From an uncultured Oscillospiraceae bacterium (lineage in GTDB: Bacteria; Bacillota; Clostridia; Oscillospirales; Oscillospiraceae), in the NCBI GenBank assembly GCA_910577415.1, contig CAJTLK010000003.1:36317-47274 (forward strand): a DNA stretch of 10,958 nucleotides, read 5' to 3'. Under the pieces are notes generated by a model that made no database searches, was not told the DNA's origin, and worked only from the letters and a program-made list of their open reading frames with translations. Position 1 is the stretch's first letter, and each line of letters begins with the position of its first letter. This document shows positions 1-6,672 of the stretch, piece after piece. A program made the translations under genes and the position numbers.

Positions 1-871
1 CGAAGGCGTCGCCGTGGATCTCATAAAAGAGGTTGGGAGGAGTGCCTTGAATGGAGTAAAGGTCCTGGCCCTTTACCCCCAGCTGGGGAAGGGAGGAGAG
101 CAAGGCCCAGGTGTAGGGGTGTTTGGGATCGTAGAAGACCTCCTCGCACCTGCCCACCTCCACAATATCCCCGGCATACATGACGGCGATGCGGTCAGCC
201 ACATTGGCCACTACGCCCAGGTCATGGGTGATGTAAATGGTGGTCAGCTCCAGCTTTTTCTGAAGGGCTTTGATGAGGTGGAGGATCTGGGCCTGAATGG
301 TCACGTCCAGGGCGGTGGTAGGCTCGTCGCAGATGAGCACCTTGGGGCGGCAGGCTACGGCAATGGCGATGACCACCCGCTGGCGCATACCGCCGGAGAA
401 CTCGTGGGGGTACTGCTTATAGCGCCGCTCCGGCTCGTCGATGCCCACGGCAGCAAGGGCCGCTATGGCGGCCCTTCTGGCCTCCTCGCCCTTCAGCCCT
501 TGATGGAGAAGGACTGCCTCCATGATCTGGTCTCCCACCGTCTTCAGAGGGTTCAGAGAGGTCATAGGGTCCTGCATGACCATGGCGATCTCCTTGCCCC
601 GGATGGAGAGCCACTGCCTTTCGGTGGTGAAGGTGGTCAGGTCCTTGCCGTCATACCAGATATGCCCTCCGGCGATAATACCGTTGGCGTCCAGAAGGCC
701 CATGGCGGACTTGGTGAATACGCTCTTGCCCGAGCCGGACTCGCCCACGATGGCCAAGGATTCCCCGCGGTATACGTCCAGAGAGACCCCCCGAATGGCG
801 TTGAGCACCTGCCCCCGAAGGGAGAAGCGGATGTCCAGGTCCTGGAAGGAGAGGATGACGTTGTTATCCAT
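1..871 (-). CDS. Peptide ABC transporter ATP-binding protein, DppD/OppD type (3' end outside window)
   Basis: This is one of the two ATPase subunits that power import of di/oligopeptides through the permease pair encoded just upstream; it acts at the inner face of the membrane. The visible 290 residues hold a complete ABC nucleotide-binding domain: Walker A GESGSGKS (43-50), Q-loop MQDPMTSLNP (Q100), signature FSGGMRQR (158-165), Walker B VLICDE (178-183) and switch histidine in THD (H216). After it comes the start of the oligopeptide-transporter C-terminal region (YAGDIVEVG, then HPYTWALLSSLPQL). Relatives are about 320-340 residues, so roughly the last 40 lie beyond the left edge. The ATG at 871 is chosen because AGGAGG stands just before it, overlapping the end of the preceding gene 12 bp away. 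A DppF/OppF partner ATPase is expected next, outside the window. Dpp and Opp families cannot be separated by this subunit. Confidence 0.96.
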   Translation of the reverse strand, partial: MDNNVILSFQDLDIRFSLRGQVLNAIRGVSLDVYRGESLAIVGESGSGKSVFTKSAMGLLDANGIIAGGHIWYDGKDLTTFTTERQWLSIRGKEIAMVMQDPMTSLNPLKTVGDQIMEAVLLHQGLKGEEARRAAIAALAAVGIDEPERRYKQYPHEFSGGMRQRVVIAIAVACRPKVLICDEPTTALDVTIQAQILHLIKALQKKLELTTIYITHDLGVVANVADRIAVMYAGDIVEVGRCEEVFYDPKHPYTWALLSSLPQLGVKGQDLYSIQGTPPNLFYEIHGDAF

Positions 872-883
872 GTTCAACCCTCC

Positions 884-1921
884 TCAATTTATGTGATTTT
901 TCGGGTCGGCGGCGTCCGCGAAGGAGTTGCCGATGATATAGAAGGAGATGGTGATGAGGGCCAGTACCGCCACAGGGAAGTAGAGCTGATACCGCAGGGC
1001 GGGGATGGTCATCAGCTCCCGGCCGGTCTGGATCAGGTTGCCCAGGGAGGGGGTGTCCAGCGGCAGACCGATGCCGATATAGGTGACAAAGACCTCGTTG
1101 CCGATGGCGGAGGGGATGGCCAGGGCCATGCGCATGGTGATGACGCTGACCAGGTAGGGCAGCAGGTTGCGGAGGATGACCCGCCGGGTGGGGGTGCCCA
1201 AGCACCGGGAGGCCAGGTTGTAGTCCCGGTCCCGGATGATGATGATCTGGTTGCGGATGAACCGGGCCATCCCCAGCCAGCCCGTCAGGCACAGGGCGAA
1301 GATGATGGTGGATACGCCGGGGTTGAGTACATAGGAGATGAGGATGAGGAGCAGGGTCTGGGGGATGTTGTCGAAGACGTTATAAAGCTCGGTGAAGAAA
1401 AAGTCCAGCTGCCGCACATAGCCCCAGAGCACCCCCATGAGGATGCCGAGAACGGCCTCCACACAGGCCACGGTGAAGCCGATGAAGAGGCTGGTGCGGG
1501 TGCCGGACCAGATCCTGGCCCAGATGTCCTGCCCCAGATTGTTGGTGCCGAAAATGAAGCCCTGTTCTCCGGGCTGGAGGTTGGCAAGGGTACGGCCATT
1601 GTCGTTGTAATGGATCAAAATAGGGTCCCGCTGATTAGGGAGATAGGGCTGAATAAAGGTGAAGGCCAGGGTGACGGCCAGCACCAGAAGGAAAAAGACC
1701 GCCACCTTGTTTTTGAAGAAGGCCCGCAGGGTGGAGCGCCAATAGGAATAGTCGGAGTAGCCGCCCTGCTCGGCGGCGTCGGCGTTGAAGGGGGCAAAGG
1801 AAAACAACTCCTCATTGCTCAGCTCCGGGGAGGAGAGCTCCTTCTTCAGCCGCTCACCCAGCTTGCCGTCCAGGGACTCGGTCCTTTTTTCCCGGTGGGA
1901 CTGAAAAACATGTCGTTCCAT
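884..1921 (-). CDS. Peptide ABC transporter permease, DppC/OppC type
   Basis: This is the second membrane subunit of the peptide importer. The 345-residue protein has a long polar N-terminal tail (1-70), then a first membrane segment (about 72-91), the family block GTNNLGQDIWARIWSG (125-140), and further membrane segments around 145-168, 185-212 and 265-285, with a last one at about 313-332. The cytoplasmic coupling (EAA-like) loop is at 236-256 with SRCLGTP. The start at 1921 is fixed by a one-base TAATG overlap with the stop of the preceding permease, which implies translational coupling. The open frame extends far upstream, but that extension overlaps the other permease and has no family similarity. 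The 70-residue tail is longer than in many OppC proteins. Assignment to the family is firm; the transported peptide is not readable from this subunit. Confidence 0.96.
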   Translation of the reverse strand: MERHVFQSHREKRTESLDGKLGERLKKELSSPELSNEELFSFAPFNADAAEQGGYSDYSYWRSTLRAFFKNKVAVFFLLVLAVTLAFTFIQPYLPNQRDPILIHYNDNGRTLANLQPGEQGFIFGTNNLGQDIWARIWSGTRTSLFIGFTVACVEAVLGILMGVLWGYVRQLDFFFTELYNVFDNIPQTLLLILISYVLNPGVSTIIFALCLTGWLGMARFIRNQIIIIRDRDYNLASRCLGTPTRRVILRNLLPYLVSVITMRMALAIPSAIGNEVFVTYIGIGLPLDTPSLGNLIQTGRELMTIPALRYQLYFPVAVLALITISFYIIGNSFADAADPKNHIN

Positions 1922-2895
1922 TATCGGGCAGCCTCCTTCTGGGACAGAGTGATCCGTGGGTCCAGAAGGGCCATCAGCAGATCGCCGAAGAGAAGGCCCA
2001 AGATGGAGATGGCGGCGTAAATGATGACCAGGGCCTGGACCAGAGTGTTGTCCTGGCGCTTGATGGCGGCCACCAACAGCCCGCCCATGCCGGGGACGGA
2101 GTACAGGCTCTCCACGTAGAGCGAACCCATCAGAGTGAAGAGGATGGAGTTGGGAATGTACTGGATGAGGGGCACCATGGCGTTGCGGAAGATGTGGTTC
2201 CGGGAAATTTGAGCGCTGGGAACACCCTTGGCCCTGGCCAGCTTGATATAGTCCTTGTTGGCCTCGTCCACCATATACCGCCGCAGCCACATGGCGTAAT
2301 AGGCAATGTTGCCGATGGACAGGGAGAGGATGGGCAGAATGTAGCTGCGGTAGTCTCCCAGAGTGAAGAGCATGGGCAGCTTCAAGGTCCAGTCTCCAAA
2401 CTTGAGGATGCCCTGAGAGCCTGCAAACTGGATGAGAATGTGATATACCGCCGCGGGCACTGCCTGGACGATCACGATGAACACCGTGCCCAGCTTATCC
2501 CCGATTTTCCAGCGGGTCCGGGCGCTGCGGCCCATGAGGACGCCCAGGGGAAGGCCCAGGAACAGGGCAATGGTGAGGGAGATCAGTCCCAGTTGGAGGG
2601 AGATGGGCATCTTCTCCGCCACGATCTCATTGATGGAGACCCCCTTGCGGTAGCGGTTGGAGGTGCCCAGGTCCCCGGAGAGGAGCTGCTTGCCGAAATT
2701 CCACAGCTGCTTGGGCAGTGGGTCCTTCAGTCCAAGCTTGGTGAGGCCCACGTCGATCTGGGTCTGGGAGAGCTTGTCAAAGTTCTCAAAATACCCCTCG
2801 ATGGGCATGAGCCGCAGCAGGGAAAAGAGAATGGTGGTGATGATGGCCATGGTGAGAAGTGACCGCAGCACCCGTTTTAAGATGTATTTCGGCAT
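1921..2895 (-). CDS. Peptide ABC transporter permease, DppB/OppB type
   Basis: This is the first membrane subunit of the peptide importer, 324 residues, a normal length for the family. It starts with a basic segment and a first membrane helix (about 12-30). A periplasmic stretch contains GDLGTSNRYRKGVSI (74-88). Membrane segments follow near 101-122, 135-158, 184-204, 238-262 and 285-311. The coupling loop YIKLARAKGVPSAQI (216-230) is the EAA motif that contacts the ATPase, and YSVPGMGGLLV (265-275) and LLDPRI near the C-terminus are further family blocks. The ATG at 2895 is preceded by AAGGAGG about 12 bases upstream. A 190-base spacer with two hairpins separates it from the binding-protein gene. 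The larger open frame continuing upstream to about 3324 runs into the binding-protein gene and is not real coding sequence. Confidence 0.96.
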   Translation of the reverse strand: MPKYILKRVLRSLLTMAIITTILFSLLRLMPIEGYFENFDKLSQTQIDVGLTKLGLKDPLPKQLWNFGKQLLSGDLGTSNRYRKGVSINEIVAEKMPISLQLGLISLTIALFLGLPLGVLMGRSARTRWKIGDKLGTVFIVIVQAVPAAVYHILIQFAGSQGILKFGDWTLKLPMLFTLGDYRSYILPILSLSIGNIAYYAMWLRRYMVDEANKDYIKLARAKGVPSAQISRNHIFRNAMVPLIQYIPNSILFTLMGSLYVESLYSVPGMGGLLVAAIKRQDNTLVQALVIIYAAISILGLLFGDLLMALLDPRITLSQKEAAR

Positions 2896-2927
2896 AGAGA
2901 GAAAACCTCCTTGCTGTGGGCGGACCC

Positions 2928-2943
2928 GCAGGGCTGTCCCTGC
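2928..2943 (-). promoter_or_regulatory. Small stem-loop in the spacer before the dppB-type gene
   Basis: A perfect 6-bp inverted repeat, GCAGGG and CCCTGC, closes a 4-base loop about 20 bases upstream of the permease ribosome-binding site. It is too short to be convincing as a terminator and has no clean U-run. It may simply be part of the structured intercistronic leader. Confidence 0.4.
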
Positions 2944-3023
2944 AAAAGAAAGAGCGGATGGGCGAAGCCAAGGCGTACGGACCTCTCTGGAGGGGCCCAG
3001 ACGCCCGGGCTCCGCAACGTCGT

Positions 3024-3054
3024 CCCCCGGCCCCCCTTTGTGGGGGGCCGGGGG
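3024..3054 (-). promoter_or_regulatory. Strong GC-only intercistronic stem-loop
   Basis: Thirteen perfect G-C pairs (CCCCCGGCCCCCC with its complement) close a 5-base loop, TTTGT on the plus strand. A further 6-bp outer match (CTCCGC at 3010-3015, GCGGAG at 3059-3064) could extend it. It lies 31 bases past the stop of the binding-protein gene and upstream of the permease genes. No U-run follows on the minus strand, so it does not look like a full Rho-independent terminator. In solute-binding-protein operons such hairpins commonly protect the upstream mRNA and lower downstream expression, giving more binding protein than permease; that role here is inferred. Confidence 0.7.
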
Positions 3055-3085
3055 CGTCGCGGAGGGTACGGGAAAATGTGTGAGA

Positions 3086-5062
3086 TCAGCTGGCGGCCAG
3101 AGCGGCGTCGCGCTCGGTGAGCCACTGGTCATAAGCGGCCTGGAACTCCTCCATGCCCATGGCCTTGTCCAGCAGGTGCTGGCCCTTGAAGCGGTAGTTG
3201 GCAAAGCCGAAGGGAGCGTACTGGCCCTCAAAGGGGTTGAGCTTAGAGAAGGAGTACTCCCGGGAGGAGGTGTGGATGGGGATGGCGAAGCCGTGATCCA
3301 GCAGAATGGCCTCGGCCTTGGCAAAGGTCTCGTACCGGGCCTCCTCGTCGTTGGTGATCTTCAGGGCGGTGGCTACCAGGTCCAGGTACTCCTGATAATA
3401 AGCCTGGGTCTCGGGGTCCTCGCTCTTGAAAATGAAGCTATAGGAGGAACCCTCCTTGAAGGGGTCTACGATGAAGGCGGAAGCGTCGGCAAAGTCGGCG
3501 CCCCAGTTGCACTTCATCAGGCCGTACTTGCCGGCGCGGCGGATGGCGCCCAGGAAGCCGGTATCGGGACCGGCCTCTACGATCACGTCGATGTAGTCGG
3601 CGCCCAGGGTGTTTTCCAGCTGCTGCTCCACCAGCTGGCACTCATCGGCCCAGTTGGCGGTGGTGGGATTGTAGCGGACATAGACCTTCACCGGGAAGGT
3701 GGCGCCCTCGGCGCTCAGCTCCGCCATGGCCTTCTGCTTGTACTCCAGGGCCTTGGCAGCGTCAAAGGTGTCGCCGTCGGTGTACTTGTCCAGACCGCCA
3801 TAGTAGGCGTAATCCTTGCTGGCGGAGGCGAAGGACAGGGGGGTGATGGTGTTGCTCACCAGAGCCTCGGGCTCCTCGGAATCGTAAACCTGCAGGGCGT
3901 TGACCCGGTCCAGAGCGTGGACGATGGACAGGCGGAAGTTTTCGTTGTTGACCGCCTTCTTCCAGTTCTCCGGCTCATACTCGGCGTCAAAGTTGGGATC
4001 AAAGTTAAAGAGATACCAGTAGGAGTAGGAGGTGTCGGGACGGCTGCAGCGGATCTGGTCGGGGTAGGAGGCCATGAGGCTGCTGAGCAGGTTGGAGCTG
4101 ATGGTGGCCTCGTCCACCTCGCCCTGAAGGAACATGGTGGTGGACAGGGTGCTGGCCTCGGCGTTATAGGTGCGCTGGATGGTGTCGATATACACCTTGT
4201 CCTTGTCCCAATAAGCGGCGTTCTTGCTCAGCACCTGCTGGACCTGGGGCTGGAAGTCGGAGAGAACGTAGGGCCCGCAGTAGAGCAGGTTGTCCGCGTC
4301 GGTGCCGAACTTGTCCCCGCACTTGGCAAGGAAGTCGCCATTGACGGGCATGAAAGCGCTCCAGCACAGCATGGACAGGAAGTAGGGGCAGGGGGCGTCC
4401 AGAGTGAAGACCAGGGTGTAGTCGTCGGTGGCCTTTACACCGATGTCCTCCTTGGCCACGGGGGCTACTTCCTTGATGACCTCGCCGTCCTCGTCCAGCT
4501 TGGCGGGCTGACCGTTCTCATCCACGCCGTCGGTGGCGGTCTCCAGCTTCAGGAGATAGGCGGTGTACTCAAAGTAGTTGTGGGCGTTGGTGACCTGGGC
4601 CACATCCCAGTTATACTCGCTGCCGGAGTCGTTGTTGGCGTCCAGGATGTAGTAGGCGGCGTCCACCCAGTCCTGGGCCTTGACCTCGGCCACTTCGGCG
4701 CCGGTCTTGTCCACCCACTTCACGCCCTTGCGGATGTGGAAAGTCCACTCGCTGGCGTCGGCGTTGGACTCCCACTTCTCGGCCAGGGAGGGCTGGGCCA
4801 CGCCGTAGCGGTCATACTCGATGAGGGTGTCCACCACGTTGGCAGGGATGCGGAGGTTTTCAAAAGTGGTGGTGGTCAGGTAGTTCATGGTCTCCACCTC
4901 GCTGGCATAGAGCATGCGGTAGGTGACGGCAGAGGCCGGGTCGTTGCCGCCGGGGGCGGCGCTGCCCTTGACTTCCTCATCGCCCTTCTTGCCGCAGGCA
5001 GCAAGGCTCAGGACCATGGCCCCGGCCAGCAGGAGGGACAGGCTTCTCTTCCAATGCTTCAT
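3086..5062 (-). CDS. Peptide-binding lipoprotein, extracellular solute-binding protein family 5 (DppA/OppA-like)
   Basis: This lipoprotein captures peptides outside the membrane and delivers them to the permease pair encoded downstream. The 658-residue product opens with a lipoprotein signal peptide: basic MKHWKR, a hydrophobic core, then LSLAAC, with Cys23 as the lipidated residue. A short Gly/Ala/Glu-rich linker precedes the family-5 domain, recognisable by LAEKWESNADASEWTFHIRKG and KWVDKTG. At 658 residues it is longer than typical DppA/OppA (about 530-560); acidic insertions such as that around ATDGVDENGQPAKLDEDG account for part of this. The ATG at 5062 is preferred over the upstream in-frame ATG at 5101 because it starts the signal peptide directly and has an AGAAGGAAG ribosome site. 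A 72-base gap separates it from the epimerase gene with no convincing promoter or terminator, so co-transcription is likely. Ligand preference is unknown; murein peptides are inferred from context. Confidence 0.95.
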   Translation of the reverse strand: MKHWKRSLSLLLAGAMVLSLAACGKKGDEEVKGSAAPGGNDPASAVTYRMLYASEVETMNYLTTTTFENLRIPANVVDTLIEYDRYGVAQPSLAEKWESNADASEWTFHIRKGVKWVDKTGAEVAEVKAQDWVDAAYYILDANNDSGSEYNWDVAQVTNAHNYFEYTAYLLKLETATDGVDENGQPAKLDEDGEVIKEVAPVAKEDIGVKATDDYTLVFTLDAPCPYFLSMLCWSAFMPVNGDFLAKCGDKFGTDADNLLYCGPYVLSDFQPQVQQVLSKNAAYWDKDKVYIDTIQRTYNAEASTLSTTMFLQGEVDEATISSNLLSSLMASYPDQIRCSRPDTSYSYWYLFNFDPNFDAEYEPENWKKAVNNENFRLSIVHALDRVNALQVYDSEEPEALVSNTITPLSFASASKDYAYYGGLDKYTDGDTFDAAKALEYKQKAMAELSAEGATFPVKVYVRYNPTTANWADECQLVEQQLENTLGADYIDVIVEAGPDTGFLGAIRRAGKYGLMKCNWGADFADASAFIVDPFKEGSSYSFIFKSEDPETQAYYQEYLDLVATALKITNDEEARYETFAKAEAILLDHGFAIPIHTSSREYSFSKLNPFEGQYAPFGFANYRFKGQHLLDKAMGMEEFQAAYDQWLTERDAALAAS

Positions 5063-5134
5063 ATTTCGCTTCCTTCTTTCCGTTGAAAATTTGGGTCTCA
5101 TATTATTACAAAAGGGTCGTGCCCTAATGCATGC

Positions 5135-6223
5135 TCAATGCCAGTCGGTGCAGGGAATATCCCGGACGCCCACGCCGCTGTCCGCGCTCATGTGCACCCA
5201 GGCCCCGTTGAAGACCGGCCCGCCGGGGAGGGGCGGGGTGGCGCAGAGGGAGGGGCCGTCCAGGTCGGCCATGGTGATGCAGTCCCTGGCGGCGCAGAGA
5301 TGGGCGGCGGCGGCCACCGACACCTGGCTTTCCAGCATACAGCCGATCATACACTCCACTCCGTGCTGCTGGGCCAGGTCGCAGATCTTCAGCGCGTTCC
5401 AGATGCCGCCGGTCTTCATCAGCTTGATGTTGATGTAGTCGGCGGCCCGGAGGGCGATGATGTTGGCGGCGTCTGTGGGGGAGAAGACCGCCTCGTCGGC
5501 CAGAATGGGGGTATCCACCTGCCCGGTGACATACTTCAGCCCCGCCAGGTCCAGGGCGGGCACAGGCTGCTCCACCAGATGGATGTCAAGGCCCTTATCC
5601 TCCATGGTCTTGATGATGGCTACCGATTGGGCGGCGGTCCAGCCCTGGTTGGCGTCTACCCGGAGCGTGACCTTCGGCCCTACCGCTTCCCGGATGGCGG
5701 CAATGCGCTGCACGTCGGCCACGCCCTCTTTTCCCACCTTGACCTTCAGGATGGAAAAGCCCTTTTCAACAGCCTCCATGGAGTCCCTCACCATCTCGTC
5801 CACTGAGTTTACCGAAATGGTGATGTCGGTCTCAAAGCTGGTTTTGGCTCCGCCCAAAAGCTGGTAGAGGGGCTTTCCCTGGGCCTTGGCCCAGAGGTCG
5901 TAAAGGGCCATGTCCACCGCTGCCTTGGGGGTGGTGTTGTGGACCATGCAGCCATTGAGCTTTGTCATGACGGCGTCCAGATCGTCCAGGTCCATGCCGA
6001 CGATGGCGGGGCGTATGTAGTCCTGGATGGCGCAGAGGATGGAGCCGGTGGTGTCCCCGGTGATGACGGCGGTGGGAGGGGCCTCGCCGTAGCCCATGGT
6101 CCCGTCGTCGCCCACCACCCGGACCACTATGTCCTCAATGCGCTCCACCGTCCGCAGGGCGGTCTTGAACGGGTGGGCCAGCGGCAAACTCAGGCTGCCG
6201 AGCTGAATATCGACGATCTTCAT
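5135..6223 (-). CDS. ykfB: Dipeptide epimerase, L-Ala-D/L-Glu epimerase type (enolase superfamily)
   Basis: This cytoplasmic, Mg-dependent enzyme inverts the second residue of dipeptides; YkfB converts L-Ala-D-Glu from murein to L-Ala-L-Glu so that ordinary peptidases can use it. The 362 residues match the whole family. The N-terminal capping domain carries PFKTALRT (18-25), including the Arg24 that in B. subtilis YkfB recognises the Glu side chain. The barrel carries the catalytic KVK pair (K160, K162), metal ligands D190 (RVDANQGW), E218 (LVEQP) and D243 (ILADEA), the opposite-face base K267 (INIKLMK), and the dipeptide-specific DxD motif D320/D322 (ADLDGP), which binds the substrate amino group. 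The start at 6223 has AGGGGGG just upstream; an ATG at 6230 is out of frame. It is the first gene after a lysine riboswitch and precedes a peptide transporter. Substrate is inferred from conserved residues; other dipeptides are possible. Confidence 0.95.
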   Translation of the reverse strand: MKIVDIQLGSLSLPLAHPFKTALRTVERIEDIVVRVVGDDGTMGYGEAPPTAVITGDTTGSILCAIQDYIRPAIVGMDLDDLDAVMTKLNGCMVHNTTPKAAVDMALYDLWAKAQGKPLYQLLGGAKTSFETDITISVNSVDEMVRDSMEAVEKGFSILKVKVGKEGVADVQRIAAIREAVGPKVTLRVDANQGWTAAQSVAIIKTMEDKGLDIHLVEQPVPALDLAGLKYVTGQVDTPILADEAVFSPTDAANIIALRAADYINIKLMKTGGIWNALKICDLAQQHGVECMIGCMLESQVSVAAAAHLCAARDCITMADLDGPSLCATPPLPGGPVFNGAWVHMSADSGVGVRDIPCTDWH

Positions 6224-6247
6224 CGCGCATCCCCCCTGAAAATGAGA

Positions 6248-6277
6248 CACGGACGCTTTCCTGAGAAAGCGTCCGTG
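6248..6277 (-). terminator. Riboswitch expression-platform hairpin (terminator-like)
   Basis: A perfect 13-bp inverted repeat, CACGGACGCTTTC and its complement, closes a 4-base loop. On the minus strand it is followed by TCTCATTTTC, a weak U-tract, then by the epimerase ribosome-binding site. It stands about 30 bases after the lysine aptamer, where a riboswitch terminator is expected. Its promoter-distal arm (6251-6261) can pair instead with the 3' strand of the aptamer (6316-6327), so the two structures compete. The weak U-tract leaves open that it acts partly on translation. Confidence 0.8.
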
Positions 6278-6309
6278 AATGAAAAAGCAATATGTGGTAT
6301 CACTTTGAC

Positions 6310-6477
6310 AAACCAGGATAGCGCTCCACAGAAGCTGTGGCAGTCCGGCGGGTATTCCCCGACGGCCCAGGCAGGAAACGGCAGGCACCGTTGCCCCCCT
6401 CGGCGGCGCTCCCTTTCCCCGGCGGCTGTCCTGGCCGTGTTTCGGGTACTCTTGAGAACCGCACCTCTATCAGGTTT
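6310..6477 (-). ncRNA. Lysine riboswitch (L box / LYS element) aptamer
   Basis: Read on the minus strand the leader shows the conserved lysine-riboswitch blocks in order: GATAGAGGTGCGG at the start of the core, CAAGAGTA a few bases later (P2 turn), then GGGAGCGCCGCCGAGG, and ACTGCCACAG with CTGTGGAGCGCTATC closing the aptamer. P1 forms from GATAG (6467-6471) with CTATC (6317-6321), extended by AAACC with GGTTT. P5 is CCACAG/CTGTGG around a 3-base loop. The B. subtilis lysC leader has the same blocks at the same relative places. Known members bind L-lysine and turn off lysine synthesis or transport genes. Here the gene controlled is a dipeptide epimerase followed by a peptide transporter. Confidence 0.95.
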
Positions 6478-6490
6478 TTAATTACCATTT

Positions 6491-6519
6491 ATCATAGCAT
6501 GAAACCCATATTCTGTCAA
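6491..6519 (-). promoter_or_regulatory. Sigma-A-type promoter of the riboswitch-peptide operon
   Basis: On the minus strand a perfect -35 TTGACA (6514-6519) and a near-perfect -10 TATGAT (6491-6496) are separated by exactly 17 bases. Transcription would start near 6484, a few bases before the lysine aptamer, which fits its placement. Confidence 0.9.
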
Positions 6520-6533
6520 GAAAAAGCGTTGAC

Positions 6534-6548
6534 AAAGGCGCGGCCTTT
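6534..6548. repeat. Short palindrome between the divergent promoters
   Basis: AAAGGC and GCCTTT flank a GCG centre, forming a 6-bp-arm inverted repeat 15 bases upstream of the operon -35 and about 40 bases upstream of the regulator promoter. It could be an operator for the divergently encoded WYL regulator; only the symmetry and position support this. Confidence 0.3.
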
Positions 6549-6589
6549 ATCAGGGCTTTGCGGGGCTTGACCTCTCGTCGCCGTCGGAC

Positions 6590-6618
6590 TTGCGTTTCTC
6601 TCCCAAGTGTGGTATAGT
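6590..6618 (+). promoter_or_regulatory. Extended -10 promoter of the WYL regulator gene
   Basis: TTGCGT (6590-6595), a 17-base spacer and TATAGT (6613-6618), with TG one base before the -10 hexamer (extended -10). Transcription would begin near 6625, leaving a leader of about 48 bases before the ATG at 6673. Confidence 0.75.
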
Positions 6619-6672
6619 CCCATTTATAGGACTGAGAAATTGTTATCATCATCTCAGAAGGGGGGAATATCC

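Noticed and set aside
14..2020. A 668-codon open frame on the plus strand opposite the transporter genes, and a similar 809-codon one at 2657-5086.
   Set aside because: Both are antisense shadows of GC-rich genes. Their translations are low-complexity Gly/Val/Asp-rich with no family match, while the minus-strand frames show complete ABC transporter and binding-protein motifs.
1922..2290. N-terminal extension of the DppC/OppC-type permease up to 2290.
   Set aside because: It overlaps the DppB/OppB-type gene, lacks family similarity, and a TAATG stop-start junction at 1921 explains the real start.
5063..5134. Possible extra promoter or terminator between the epimerase and binding-protein genes.
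   Set aside because: Only a TAATAT-like -10 without a -35 and a 4-bp AGGG/CCCT hairpin were found; neither is convincing.
6300..6488. A 62-codon minus-strand open frame in the operon leader.
   Set aside because: It coincides with the lysine aptamer, whose conserved blocks explain the sequence; no ribosome-binding site supports translation.
6529..6572. Two plus-strand TTGAC(A/C) matches upstream of the WYL promoter (6529 and 6567).
   Set aside because: Neither has a -10 hexamer at 16-18 bases; the TTGCGT-N17-TATAGT pair downstream is better.
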